64,000 nucleotides of DNA from Otis tarda. Its lineage: Eukaryota; Chordata; Aves; Otidiformes; Otididae. Of the stretch, positions 10,917-23,700 are shown in pieces; within the stretch, counting starts at the first letter, position 1, and the number at the start of each line of letters is the position of its first letter. The stretch is from the NCBI GenBank assembly GCA_026413225.1, contig CM048553.1:145817690-145881689 (forward strand), written 5' to 3'. Under the pieces are notes generated by a model. The model had not been told where the DNA came from. It saw only the letters and a program-made list of their open reading frames with translations, and made no database searches. A program made the position numbers and the translations under genes.

Positions 10917-12216
10917 AGTCACTTGGCTATAGAGACACAGTTCAAGTGTTCTTCATGTTTCAGTCCTAAGCACCATGGTATGGGGAACTCTGAGGACTCT
11001 GGCAAGTGAGTTTCAGACTCTTTAGATTTCTTCTTGCTTAACTGATTATTTTTTTTTTTTGTCCTAACAACTGATTGCATTATTTGTTGACTTTTACTTT
11101 AATAAGTATATAATTAATTATTTTATTAATCCATTTTCTAATTCGCTTGCCGATTGATCTTGATACTTTCTGAAGTGTCATCTGTATTGTGCATATTATC
11201 ATAAACTTTATTCTTGATTTTCATCTCATAGGGAGCTGCTACGTATCTTTTCTTCTGAGTACCTCCTATTTTCAGCGAACCTATTTTATTTTTCCATTTT
11301 CCTTTCACTTTTTTTTTTTCCTGTCCCGCAAATGTAACTTGCACCTCTTTACTCTTCTCCTGGGTAAGATTTGCTAAAATACAGTCCATTGCTATTGTCT
11401 TCTCATGCATCCTTTTTCAGTATTTCAGATTAGTAGTTCTGTATTTCACATCTCTGTGTTGAACAAAAGCATTGTATAGGACTCACTGTCACTGAACAAG
11501 ATGGACTTCTTTCTTAGTATTGTATGCTCCCTGATAGGACCTTTCAAACAACTTGCTCCTTATACTATAAATTTCCAGCCCTGTTTAATTCTGAACCAGA
11601 TTTTACTGCTCAGGAACTGTCACTGAAAACAAACTATTCTTTTCATTTCAGATGCGCTTTTTTGTTATTCTTTTGTTAGACATGAAAATAAACTCAGTAG
11701 GACTGCTCTATAGGTGTGGTCACTATAAATAAGGATGACAGAATCTTGATCTGTTGATGACAATAAACACTTTAGCATGCAGATTAGCACCGTAACAACA
11801 CTTTGATATCTGTTTTAAAGAGAATTTGTGTGCATGAAGCCAAAAACTTTTGGATGTTTGTTCTCTGATGTGTCAGTTTATGCCTGGTGTGTTAAAATCT
11901 CTGTTTCTACTGAGTGCTATCACTTCATATTTACTTACTTGCCTTCTACCATCTGTAAGCTTCTGATTTGCCCTATTTTGTTTTATTCTTTGGTCATTCT
12001 TGAGTCACAGGTTATCTTTTTCTTCTGTCTTCATATCATAGTAACACTAAGATGTTTTGGAGTGCAACTTGATTTCTAGGTGCTGTGCAATGCAAGATGT
12101 AAGTAAGAATGACTGATTTGAACCTTTCTCTTGTGGAATTTGAAAGATCTGCATTCTGCATCGTACATTATAACAAATAAATAGACTTTGGAAATGCATC
12201 CAGCAAGGCAACAAAA

Positions 12217-12239
12217 AATATTCTTCAAAGAAGAATATT
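12217..12239. repeat. Perfect 10-bp inverted repeat
   Basis: AATATTCTTC, spacer AAA, GAAGAATATT. A second partial copy of the left arm follows directly. Confidence 0.7.
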
Positions 12240-12666
12240 CTTCAAAATATTTTCAAAGAAGGGTGTCAGACCTCAGGCTCTTTTCCATAGCATTTTTAAA
12301 TTATTTTGATTTAATTAACTTCAACAAATCTATGTTCTGCATTCACTAAATTGATGTCTTATGGAATTTGACATTTATAGTACATACTGTTTTGTATTTT
12401 AATATAAAGATAGCCACAAAATAATGAAATTACTTCTCCTTAAAATGTAATTTGTTTTTTACAGTAAGGTAATTATCCATGTTTTGCTTCTAGCCTTGTA
12501 ATAAAAAATTACATGTGCCTCATTTTCTGTCCTATTAAATGACTAAATGAATGGACATTTCTCTGATTTTATCAAGCAGAATATATTTCAGCTGCCTTCT
12601 GTGGAAAATACTTGAGTTCTTTCACTGACTGCCAGGTCTCAAGCAGTCCTTTTCAATCTGCATTTC

Positions 12667-12734
12667 CATCCTGATCTCAAAATGAGTTACAACTTGGTAA
12701 CATCCTGATCTCATAATGAGTTACAACTTGGTAA
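12667..12734. repeat. Tandem duplication, 2 x 34 bp
   Basis: Two adjacent copies (12667-12700 and 12701-12734) starting CATCCTGATCTCA and ending CAACTTGGTAA. They differ at one base (CAAAATGAG versus CATAATGAG), which suggests a recent slippage event. Confidence 0.9.
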
Positions 12735-13104
12735 CATGTGCAACCCATGCATTTGATTTGCAATATCAAAGCTTAATGAGAGATAGATGGGAATGATTCT
12801 TCTGTCTCACAGAAATCGCCAGTATTCCTCATGTTCTTCACATACGTTTTTGGGTAGATCATCTGAAATTGTTAGAGAGAAATAAAAAGCAAAGAAAGAT
12901 CAGAACAGTTAAAACAACAGTGGCAAAGGCACTCTACTGGAGTCTGAGAGCACACATTCAAATAATGAATTGCTATGAAATGAAGAGAAAACACAAGCAA
13001 AAAACTCCAAATAACAACAACAACAAAATCCCCCCAAATCACACACAACGCAAAAGCCAACCATTCCATCTCCCTTAATTTTTTCAGAATTTCCTATGAA
13101 AAGA

Positions 13105-13970
13105 CCAGTTCATTGCAGTTCCATTGGAAGGGACTTACAACTAGAGGATCCAACTAGTTGGATCGTCTAGTCCAACTGCTTGACCACTTCAGAGCTAACC
13201 AAAAATTAAAGCGTGTTACTAAGGGCATTGCCCAACTGCCTCTTAAACACTGACAGGCTTGGGGCATCAGCCACCTCTCCAGGAAGTCTGTTCCAGTGTT
13301 TACTGTGCTCTCAGTAAAGAAATGCTTCCTAATGTCCAGTCTAAACCTCCTCTGGTGCAGCTTTGAACCGTTCCCACGCATCCTATCACTGGATATAAGA
13401 AAGAAGAGATCGGCACCTCCCTCTCCACTTCCCCTCCTCAGGAAGCCGTAGAGAGCAATGAGGTTGCTGCTCAGCTTCCTTTTCTCCAAACTAGACAAGC
13501 CCAAAGTCCTTAGCTGCTTGTCATAGGACATTCCTTCCAGCCTTTTCATCAGCTTTGTTGCCCTCCTCTGCATGCATTCACTGGCCTTCAAATCCCTTTT
13601 TAAATTGTGGGTCCCAGAACTGCACACAGTACTCAAGGTGAGATGGCACAACGCTGAATACAGCGAGACACTAATCTCTTTTGACCAGTTGGTTTTGCTG
13701 TGTTGGCTGCACCCCAGGATATGGTTTGCCCTCTTGGCAGCCAGGGCACGTTGCTGACTAATACTGAGCCTTCTGTTGAGTAGCTACAACAGATTCCTTT
13801 CTGCGAGGCTGGTCTCCAGCCACTTCTCTCCTAATTTATACTTGTGCTCAGCGTTACTCCATCCTAGGTGCCGAATCGAGCTTTTGTTCTTGTTAAGTTT
13901 CATGCCACTGAAGATTGTCCCATGCTCTGATCTATGTAGATCTCTCTGCAAGGTGTTTTGTTCCAAGAAC
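13105..13970 (-). mobile_element. CR1 LINE 3' fragment, about 870 bp, ORF2 C-terminus
   Basis: Antisense CR1 carrying the last part of ORF2. The minus-strand translation from 13651 down reads through ASECMQRRATKLMKRLEGM, SYDKQLRTLGLSSLEKRKL and NGSKLHQRRFRLDIRKHFF, the hallmark end of the CR1 reverse-transcriptase ORF. Farther upstream in another frame (13784-13900), YKLGEKWLETSLAERNLL corresponds to the YRLG-EWLESSPAEKDLG region, so at least one frameshift separates them. The 3' UTR lacks the octamer tail: the homology ends at 'ccattggaagggacttacaa'. It is older than the CR1s with clean tails, has lost its 5' half, and is inactive. Confidence 0.92.
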
Positions 13971-15477
13971 ACTCCCACTCCACCATAATATATGAACAGA
14001 GGGACAGTCTTACCCTTACGAATTTGTAGTTTAAATGAACAAGATAAATAACAAATGAAAGTAGAAGGGAATGTTATCCTCCTTGCATACACATTAGCAA
14101 CTGATTGATAATAAGAATTCTGCCCGACTGTGGCAGGTGTCACGAGTCCTGAGGAACTTCTCAGTAGAGATACTGGCATTGAGACCAGTGAGAGATTTTA
14201 AACTTACATCTTTTCCATCTCAAAACACACTCAGGCATACATTTGAACAATATCTTATTGTCATATTAGCATTATTAAGAAAATACAAATTTGCTGTGTA
14301 AAAGAGAATGCTATGAGCTAAACAAAGTGGTTAAGTGGATAACTTTGGAAGATTTGTTTTGGCATTTCATGTCAGTAAATTTCAGAAGGGCTTTTCTGAG
14401 GGGTTAAAATACCCAGATCTACTATTTTTAATCATCACTTTAAGAAGGGAATTACTAAAATATATGTCTGTAGTGAAAGTCATTATCTACATGTGAGAAT
14501 GAGGTCATAATAACACCTCAGAGAGGAAAGGAGGTTGTTAAGACGTGTATAATGTAGCTCAGGTTGGAGATCTTTGCTGTATTATGTTCTACTGACTCCC
14601 TACTTAACAGATACTTTCAAGGGCTAAAGGAAAAATAGGCACAACACGGCCTTGTGTGATCAGTACACGCCTGCTGGCTAATTTAAAGCTGTCCTGGTTT
14701 ATGTCCATGTGTCACTACTGTGCCTGCAGAACAGAATACCCTAAATAGGTATTCTATGGATGCTGTGCTACAATGTGGTCCTCTGACCAGGAGTCAGGTG
14801 GTATAAATCAGCATAGCCTGATTGATTTAAAGAATTGTCTAGCATTGGATATGGTATTAAGTGAAATTAAATTACCAAACCTGGTGTCTGAAAAGGGCTA
14901 CTTGCAAAGTGACCAGACAGTGATTTCTGCAACTGAAAGACAGATAGCAGGAAAATGATACAGCATCCTACAAGAAATATACAGCTGTTCAATCTGTGCT
15001 ACATGACATTAACTCCTTCCTAAGGATATGAGACTAGAATTTCTGATGACTTTATATAATTTCAGAGCAGGATGGTTCAAGCGTTACCCTTCAGAATGGC
15101 AAGAACCACCATTGCTATTCTTCCTGTGGATTCTTGTATTAAGGACTTTTTTTTAGGCTGATGGAGAGGTTCATATCATTAGAAACGTACCTAAGATGCA
15201 TATGTTTTTTTCATATGTCTTAGAGCATAGAGTTTCAGAGCTTACAGGCGGTTAGTAAGCAAGCTATTTCTTAAAGTCTGTTTATTGTCCAAAAGCCTTC
15301 ATGGCATAGTAGTGCTGCATATTTAGAAGATAATGATACTTTTGCTGAGTTATTGATGTTTACACAAATAAGCTTTTACAACCATCTCTCCTACAAAGAA
15401 ATAGATTTATTTTTTTTTTTAAAATGTACATATTAATATATAGTAACTCCAAACCAACATTTCTGTTATTTGTAAAT
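13971..15477. other. Unique non-coding DNA
   Basis: No gene recognised. Ordinary AT-rich sequence with a T run at about 15409-15420 before the next LTR. Confidence 0.5.
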
Positions 15478-15667
15478 TGTTGTGGTGGGTTGACCCTGGC
15501 TGGATGCCAGGTGCTCAACAAAGCCCCTCTGTCACTCTGCTCCTCAGCTGGACATAGGATAGAAAATATAACGAAAGGTTTGTGGGTTGAGATAAAGACA
15601 GGGAGAGATCATTCACTAATTACCATCACGGGCAAAACAGACTCGATTTAGGGAAAAATTAATTTAA

Positions 15668-15673
15668 TTTATT
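15668..15673 (-). promoter_or_regulatory. LTR poly(A) signal
   Basis: AATAAA on the minus strand of the interrupted LTR, matching the position of the signal at 2663-2668 in the other long LTR. Confidence 0.5.
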
Positions 15674-15889
15674 GCCAGTCAAATCAGAGTAGGATGATGA
15701 GAAATAAAACTAAATCTTAAAACATCTTCCCCCACCCCTCCCTTCTTCATGGGTGTAACTTTATTTCTGGTTTTCTCTACCTCCTCCCCACGAGCGGTGT
15801 AGAGGGACGGGGAATGAGGGTAGCAGTCAGTTCTTCACACATTCCTACCACTTCTTCCTCCTGAGAGTAAGGACTCCTCACATTCTTCC

Positions 15890-16310
15890 CCTGCTCCAGC
15901 GTGGGGCCCCTCCCACACGAGACAGTCCTCCATGAACTTCTCCAATGTGAGTCCTTCCCACAGGCTGCAGTTCTTCACAAACTGCTCCAGCGTGGGTCCC
16001 TTCCATGGGGTGCAGTCCTTCAGGAACAGACTGCTCCAGCATGGGTCCTCCATGGGGTCACAAGCTCTGCCAGCAAAACTTCCCCAGTGTGGGCTCCCCT
16101 CTCCATGGGTCCAAAGGTCCTGCCAGGAGCCTACTTCAGTGTGGGCTTCCCATGGAGTCACAGCCTCCTTCAGGCATCTGTTTGCTCCAACGTGGGGTCC
16201 TCCACGGGCTGCAGGTGGATCTCTGCTCTTCCATGGACCTCCATGTGCTGCAGGGGGACAGCCTGCTTCAGCATGGGCTGCACCATGGGCTGCAGGGGAA
16301 TCTCTGTCAG
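15890..16310 (-). repeat. Degenerate GC-rich minisatellite inside the LTR
   Basis: Recurring CTGCTCCAGC(A/G)TGGG, TCCATGGGG and GGCTGCAG motifs at spacings of about 40-60 bp. The same kind of array occurs in the LTRs at 2484-3643 and 56847-57973, and in weak form at 20033-20785. Confidence 0.75.
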
Positions 16311-16516
16311 GAACTACATTAGTCCTCCCTCCCCTTCTTCACTGACTTTGGCATCTACAAGACTGTTTCTCTCACATAGTCTCACTCCTCTCTCCAGCTG
16401 CATTTCTGAAGTTTTCCACCTCCTTCCCTTCTTAAGCATGTTATCCCAGAGGTGCTACCACCGTTGTTGATTGGCTGAGCGTTGGACAGTGGCACGTCCA
16501 TCTTGGAGCCAGCTGG

Positions 16517-17221
16517 TGTGGTGGTTTAGCCCGGATCACCACACAGTTTCTTATTCACCCTCCCCCTACCCAGTGGGACAGGGGAGAGAAATTGGGAAGA
16601 AGAAAACTCGTGGGTTGAGATAAAAACAGTTTACTAAAAATACTAAAAAAACCCTACAAAGCCAACAGGATATAAGGATATTAATATATACAAAATATAC
16701 AAAATGAACAATGTACAATTTCTCACCACCCGATGCCCGAATGACTGACGCAGCCCGTCCTGATCAGCGATCACAGGAACAACACCGAGCAGCAAGCAAA
16801 GGGGGGAGGGTAAGCTAGCAAGGTAGAGGGAACGATGCCAGCAAGCAAGAGAGAAGAAAAGGATGCCAAGGGTGTCCGAACAGATACCCGAAAAGAATGT
16901 CCGAACAGAAAAGGATGCCAGAAAAGGAAATACCCCCTCCCATGGGCAACCCCCACTTATATACTGAGCATGACGTTTATGGCATGGAATACTCTCTTTG
17001 GCCAGTTTGGATCAATTTTTCTGTCTATCTTTCACCCAGCTTCCCGCATCTGCACGTTAACGAGACTTTAACGAGACTTAGAAAGCCAGACAGTGTCCTT
17101 GGTCTCATTAACAACAACTCATATCATCAGAATGTTTTTACCAACATTCTTCACACACTAAATCCAAAACACACCGGCTACTGAGAAGAAAATTAACTTC
17201 ATCCCTGCTGAAACCAGGACA
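16517..17221 (-). mobile_element. Complete ERVL-type solo LTR nested in an older LTR, TSD GCTGG
   Basis: A 705-bp antisense solo LTR. On the + strand it runs from TGTGGTGGTTTAGCCC to CTGAAACCAGGACA with an exact GCTGG duplication at 16512-16516 and 17222-17226. The same blocks as in 4501-5123 appear: 'aactcgtgggttgagataa' at about 16605, 'caccacccgatgcc' at about 16724, and TATATAA (16957-16963 antisense) in 'cagtatataagtgg'. Internal short duplications (TGTCCGAACAGA twice, AAAAGGATGCCA twice, 16850-16930) lengthen it relative to the 623-bp copy. It must be younger than the surrounding LTR. Confidence 0.95.
16957..16963 (-). promoter_or_regulatory. LTR TATA box
   Basis: TATATAA on the minus strand in the sequence CAGTATATAAGTGG. 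It is the best-preserved TATA box among the antisense LTRs here. Confidence 0.6.
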
Positions 17222-17302
17222 GCTGGCATTGGCTCTGTTGGACATAAGGGAAGCTTCTAGCAGCTTCTCAGAGAAGCCACCCCTGTAGCCCCCTTACTGT
17301 CA

Positions 17303-20032
17303 AAAATTTTCCATGCAAACTTAATAAAATTTTCTACTTAGCGTCAGCAAACATGTAATACTATCTTCAAGACATACACTTTCCCAAGTAGTCTTCCTGA
17401 TTTCTTTAGTCTTCTTTGTGAACTATAAATATAACGGTTATCAGTGCAGAATGGGGTTTCCATACAACATCTAAAACTGATATTTGCCCATGCAAGTGGA
17501 AACGGCCTGGGAAACAAACTCGCTATACTCTCCAATATGCCTGTCAGACTTTTAGGTGACCTAAAGAGAAATGTGCTTGCATAGACAGTGTAGTGTAGAA
17601 ACAGTCTTGACAAGCAAGAATTTTTACTTTATTTACTTCATTGCAAATTAATAAAAAATTCTGATCACTAATTCAGATGTTGAGAAAAAGAAAACATAAA
17701 AAGTTAAACATTTAAGTAAACATCTTTCCTTTCCATTCCAAATGGTCAGCTTCAGCCGGACACTTCTCTCAGTCTCAGCTTCCCTTGTTTTCTGTCACTT
17801 CATCCCAGTTCCTTGGGGAGGCACAAGAGATTGGAATCACAGGCTTCTTTCTGCCACTGACTCTTTCTTCTCTTCCTCTACTGATTCATGCATTTTAGCA
17901 TCTTGGCATCCTTGCCCCAGTGTGGGTCACTTGTAACTGCTATCCTCAGGGATGTCCCTGCCTGTGGGTCACCTGAGAGCTGGAAGTGGCTGTGACTGAC
18001 ACCCAGCAATTCATGGCCTTCTCCACATGGGTCAACATTGCAGCTCTCTTTGACTTAAACCATGCGATTTATGCCCAATACAATGAAGTTCATCCACTTT
18101 ATATTTGGAGCCCTTTAACCTGGTTGCCAGAAATCAGAAAGGTTTACTTGGAAAAACTTAAATATCTAAAGCTGGGTCTGTTCTCTAAGATGGTCTCTCA
18201 GGGTCTCCAGGTTCTTCAGCTCTATTTAAAGAAACACAAATACTACTTGGCTATACACTGTCTTTTTTCTTTTTTTCCTGCCTAAATCTTAGAGTGTTTT
18301 TCTCCTTTTGTTCCCTGAATATTTTCTACATAGTATTATTTTTGAAATTCCATAAACTCTTTTTTTTTTTTGCTATATAGTCACAGAGAAACAATAGTAA
18401 ATAATAGATCTGATTTTAGTAGAAAGACTTCAGTTGCATTCAAGAGAACTGCTTTCAATCTTATTAGAGTCATAGAAAGCTTGCTTCTCAAGAACATGGC
18501 TTGAAAAATATGTTTGTGGAATGGAACATGGAACATGGAACAGATGATGATTAAGAAATCCTCTTTAGACATTTCAATAAAATAATTTCAGTATATTAAA
18601 ACTAGGCCAAGTACTCAGACACTAATTTTGGTGAACATCTATGGCTACAGTCATACGCTAAATCAGATCCAGTTTCTCCTGGAGAAAACATTTTCATTTA
18701 ACTCTTTTTAACACAGCATGAGGAAGATATAACAACAGGGTGATATGAGAATCTAAAATGCTATTCATATTAATAACAACACTGTAGTAAACGTAAAACC
18801 ACCAAATACTGAAAAATCAAATTTCTGAAGTGTGTATAACATTCTTGTTACATCAGTGAACAAGATCTAATAAATGCACAGATCGCATTAAACTGTCTAG
18901 ATTTATATAAATTTAAAATAATTATCTCAATAATACACTTTATAATGCAAACTTAAAATGTATTCAAAAATTAAAATACACATAATATTTATATTATTTT
19001 TAAAAGTTCATTCTGTTCACATGGTGTTGCATACTACCCAGCTGTAGTAGCTAATTGTGTTCCTGGGGTTTTCAGATCCCAGAAGAATAAATATGTATTT
19101 TAATCTATTATATACCAGTGCACAAAGTAAATACTAATATCAAAAAGACAAATACTAGTAGAAATGCAAATATATTTTCCCTTGGATATCATAGTTGATT
19201 TTATTTAAGATATAATTTACATTAAAATATAAAGATGCTAATTAATCAAAAGCTTTTTTCTTATGTCCTAATATTAGAAAGTATTTTCTGGCATTTTGTG
19301 GATTTATTAATAGTTAATTTTATAACATTAAAATTTTCCTCCAGGATATGAGGGGGAAAATCAGAGAACGAGAGGCAAGATGAGAGTTTTCTCTCTTTTC
19401 TATTAAAACATCTAAAATGACTGTTTGGAAGAATAGCAAATACTTCTGAAATTAAAACAGTTCTTCATAGTCATTTATTTAATATGTATGTTCTCTTTCC
19501 ATTTAGTTTTGTAGGCAAACAAAACTATATGTATTATTTATCTTGCTCACTCTTTCTCTCTCACCCCCATCTCACGCTTTTCCTGCAAATGTAAAACCTG
19601 AGGAACAGTTGTTTAACGGCAAGCTGCTATTCATTTTTATGGGATCAATGCTTGGTGCATTGTGCCTTTCCTGGTAGCTATGTTTCAAGGCATAAATAGA
19701 TCATGTGAGTCCAGTAGATCAACATTGGAAGAGCTTTTCCTTACCTATGAAGAGAAAGATTATATTATCTCCATTATATTTTATCTCTATACCTTCCTTG
19801 AAGACAATAAACTAGCATTCAGAAAAATGGCAAAGTAGGGTTTGAGCTAGTGCGGAAACATATTGTTCTAGTAATCACATAACTGCATGCAGTTGTCTTA
19901 CCATCTCATGTGCACTTTATGTATTGAAAGAGAAAAAAGAAGTGATGAAGAAGAGCTCAGAGGTTGCATGTGCACCAATGTGCACCAATAGGAGGTAGCG
20001 AGGAAGAAGTAAAATGCTTGCTTACTGGAAAT
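17303..20032. other. Unique AT-rich non-coding DNA
   Basis: No gene or repeat recognised. 17750-18150 is less AT-rich than its surroundings and holds a + strand frame of 99 codons (17986-18285) with no recognisable domain. 18780-19330 is strongly AT-rich. Confidence 0.5.
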
Positions 20033-20785
20033 TGCAGTGGGTTAGCCCCAGCTGGCTGGCAAGCACCCACCCAGGCACTCACTCACTCCCACCTCCCTAA
20101 CAGAATGGGGGAAAACATAGGAAGAAGGAGGGTGAGAAAACTCATGGGTCAAGATAAAAGACAGGGAAAGTCTGTACTTTTATGGGTACCCAAGTACTGT
20201 ACTGTTATGGGTAAAACAGACTTGACTTGAGGATTTAACTTAATTCACTACCCATTAGCATAATTATTTAATTGCTGATTTGAGTGTTGGGAAACAAACC
20301 AACTAACTAAAAAGGTTACAGTCAGTCCCTTCAGAGAGGCAACAGCAGTGCAGAAGGTCAGGGTCACCAGTTTCTCTCTGCTACTCCTTCCTTTTCACTC
20401 TTCCTGTTCTGTGCCATGGGTCCTCCATGGGGCACAGTTCTTGTAGGGAAGTATCTGCTCCAGAGTTGGCTTATACACAGGCTGTGGTTCCTTCAGGGGG
20501 TGCCTGCTCCACTATGGAGCACATCTTTCTCCTCTGATCTCAGTGTTCCCTCTGTCGCATCTCACTCTTACTGTTCTCTCCTCCTCCCACCATGGTGTTT
20601 TCCTCCATTTCATAAATATATTTTCCCAGAGGCACCACAAGCTTTACTGACAGGCATAGCTGTGTCCTGTGGTAGGTCCTTTGCAGAGCCAACTGCAACT
20701 GGCTGTGTTTGGCATGGGTCAGCCCCTGATTTCTTCTCACAGAGGCCACCCCTGCAGCCCCCCCCCCATTACCAAAGCATTGTCA
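20033..20785 (-). mobile_element. Old decayed LTR related to the GC-rich class
   Basis: Antisense, about 750 bp. On the + strand it begins TGCAGTGGGTTAGCCCCAGC and continues with 'aaactcatgggtcaagataa' and 'gggtaaaacagacttgactt', the same U5-side blocks as at 15595-15650. 20416-20520 carries 'catgggtcctccatgggg', a remnant of the minisatellite motif. The distal end has 'cacagaggccacccctgcag' and a C9 run, matching 17268-17292, and stops near TTGTCA. No reliable target duplication remains. It is more diverged than the interrupted LTR at 15478. Exact ends are uncertain. Confidence 0.8.
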
Positions 20786-23700
20786 TGGATATCCAATAGA
20801 GAAGCCTGTAAAAAACACACAGTTGGAAAGATGTGGTCTTATGATTTGCAAATCAAGAGATTTGACTAGTATTCTTGTGCCAAAAAAAAAAAAGCTCTGT
20901 AAATTGAAGTAAAAAATGGTGCTTTTTGTGGCAAATAATGTGTGATGAGTAAAGGAAGGAAATAAAGTTGTATAAGGACCGCTGCATCATCAACAAAAAC
21001 TTCTAAATGAAAAATGGATGATTCACATAACTAAGATGGAGAAGTAAAATTTATTTTATTTTGCAGAGCATTTACTGTAGGGTTAACATGTTCTATCACT
21101 TCATATATCTGAGCAGATGAGAGATTAATTACGTTCAAACCGAGAAAGAGACACTAATTATTTCTGTATGGTCAGCCATCTACTCTACTCTGGATCTTTG
21201 CCAAAGCATAGAATAATTTGAGATGCATATTTAGAACCAGATAAATGATTTTGAGTATTGCTATTTAATGACTTTCTTAAATCCAGTTTTTATAGCTGTG
21301 ACTAGTAGACATCTTTCCACTGCTGTCAGTTACTTATTCTTACAATATTATTTATTACATTGACATTTTAGTGTAATTACTAAGCAAAATTTAGACATTA
21401 TTTATATGTAACATACCAACATAATTCCAGGATCTATGTACAAATTTCTATTTATGAACACTTTACAGTGTATTATTTATTTTTCATGGTTAGTCATGCC
21501 CACTTTATGTAATCTTTCTCCTCTCAAATCCCATTTTTGTCGCATCACTCTCAATGCAAATCTGGGGATGTGAAATGTGGCTTTCAATCACTTCACCAGG
21601 GCCAGAATTCTGCCCCTCTCTTCTATCACAAAGAAGGTTAATAAGGACAGATAGTTTAGGCTTTAGAAAGACTGAGTTGAAATGTTATCTCAACAAAAAT
21701 TCCAATTAAACTGAATATATGGTAGTCTTAAGTTTATTACATCTTTAACTGTGAGTTTGGGGGAAATATGTCAGAAAGAAAGCTTCTAAATAACAAAATA
21801 TTGACACATCTTCATTTTCCATTGATGCATTTTGATTCTCCCTAGGAGGTTTCATCTCCACAGATCGTTACCTTCAACTATTGTTATCGGCTCAAAGGAC
21901 TCTATCTCACCAGGAACCATAAGAAAATGATAAATTAAAGTTTGTAGGATCAGTTTGCTTCCTGGATAAAAGCTTGGTGAACAAAGGGTAGTCCTACAAA
22001 GTGAGTATAAGCTAGCATTCACAATATGTGCGTGGGTTGTTGAAGGTAAATGAAGCATTATTCTGAAATTCAACAGCACAGAGGTAGGTCAGTGACCTAT
22101 CATCACATACAGTGTGCAAGGGAGAAAATGGATATTTTTAAATGAAATCATTTGATTAGTGAAGCAGTAACCTGTAGATAAATGGGGTACAAGAAGGCTG
22201 TATGAGACTTTTCAATTTGCAAGTATTTTTCATTACAAAACGATCTTGCTATTCAATAATAAAAACAAAATTGTAAGAGCAAAATTTATTTTTCATTTTC
22301 ATACTACTTGTTCTTTATTTTATTTTAATTTTTGGCATGAGAGCGTAGTGTTTGTGAAATTATGGAGCCAGGTGCATAGTTTTATAGGATTGAATGTGTA
22401 GAACTACAAGGAAACTTCACTACAAAGCTCTGAACAAAAACGTAGAATCTGACCCGCTGTGTGGCCTCCCTTCCAATCACCATGCACGTTCACTGCAGTG
22501 CAAATCCTAATGTGCACATCAGGCACACAAGCAGTACACAGATTTCACTCACTCAACACTTCTTTTGGCTGATACTGGTCCAAAACTCAATGAAATCCAT
22601 GGAAAGAGTTGCACTTACTTCAGGGGACATTTGGTGAACTTCGGAGCTGCTGACTGTTACCTTCCAAGCGAAAAGGCTGTTTGATGCTGATGGTAGCCCA
22701 GTGGTTGGGAATGTTTCCTGTGTATCTAAAGAGGAGGTTATGCTCCACAGTGTCCTGGATTGAAATGTATGTGATCAGGCCAGAGAAGGAGGGTGATATA
22801 GCTGGAGCATGTAAGGCATAGAATGTCTCTCCCCTTCTGATCTGTGTGTCCTCTGCCCCTTCCCTCACATCAGCCAGAACACACAGGGGTAAAGCACCAC
22901 TGGTGATGGATTTCAGTCCAGCTACAAGTGCATTTTATCTCTTCTATGCTTTTTTTTTTTGGGCCCTGGGACAATGCCCCTGTTCAAATGTCTGAAGCTT
23001 GCCACATTTTATTTGGGGTACCACATAGACTCCGTAATTTCTGTGTCCATACTAAATTCTGTGCAGTTTGGGCACTGAGAACTGTATTTGCCATTATCAT
23101 TTTATTCTCCTGCAGCACCTTGTTCTTGTTGCTGTTCAAGACAAGACAGTGCATCAGTCTGGGCTCCTGTGGATTGCAATTCTGCATGGAATGCTAAATC
23201 TTTGCAACGTAGTCCTCAGAAAATTGAGGCCCATGCCCCCAAAAAACATGTAGATGTTCCGCTCACATTGGTGTTGGATGAATTTAGGCACTAATACGTC
23301 TTTGTGGACCAAGCCATAAATTGAAATGAACATTTCATATCTCACTGAAATCAGAAAACAGTATCCTAAGAACTTAATTCTAGTAGATGTTTAATGGATA
23401 TTTCATCCTCCCTGTGACACCGAATGATAAGGAGAGGAAGCTAATCTTTTACAGAGGTTCCACCCTGAAATGCCAGCAGGCTTCAAGCTGGGTTCCTTTT
23501 GGTAAGGTATAAGCAATTACTGCAAAATATTATTTATATGTTCTATGTATAATTTCAGTAAATAACACATAAAGAGTAAATTGTAAGACCAGAAAATATT
23601 ACAGAAAATGAAATGACTTAAGAAAGTTGATTCAGATAAAATATTTCATTACTGTCTAGGATCTTTCTATTAAGTATTTCCATCCCATGGCTCTCAACTC

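Larger units (their letters stand above)
10917..13104. other. AT-rich DNA, possibly more decayed LINE; small repeats
   Basis: No gene recognised. Low-complexity pyrimidine-rich text at 11040-11420 could continue the ancient LINE, but I cannot align it. It contains the short hairpin at 12217-12239 and the tandem duplication at 12667-12734. Confidence 0.45.
15478..17302 (-). mobile_element. LTR, GC-rich minisatellite class, interrupted by a younger LTR
   Basis: Antisense LTR in two parts, 15478-16516 and 17227-17302, split by the insertion at 16517-17221. On the + strand it begins TGTTGTGGTGGGTTGACCC and ends CCCCCTTACTGTCA. Flanks TAAAT (15473-15477) and AAAAT (17303-17307) are a near-match for a 5-bp duplication. 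The poly(A) signal AATAAA is at 15668-15673 on the minus strand. Between about 15890 and 16310 is a degenerate array of units built on CTCCAGCxTGGG and CCATGG, each roughly 40-60 bp, which keeps several + strand frames open (for example 15901-16470). With the insert removed it is about 1.1 kb, like the LTRs at 2484 and 56847, but its ends differ enough to be a separate subfamily. Confidence 0.88.

Noticed and set aside
14694-14720. 'ctgtcctggtttatgtccatgtgt' as an LTR start
   Set aside because: Only the first dozen bases resemble the LTR terminus; nothing of the LTR body follows.
15901-16470. 189-codon frame with PHETVLHELLQ-type repeats
   Set aside because: It is a translation of the GC-rich minisatellite of an LTR; neighbouring phases are also open.
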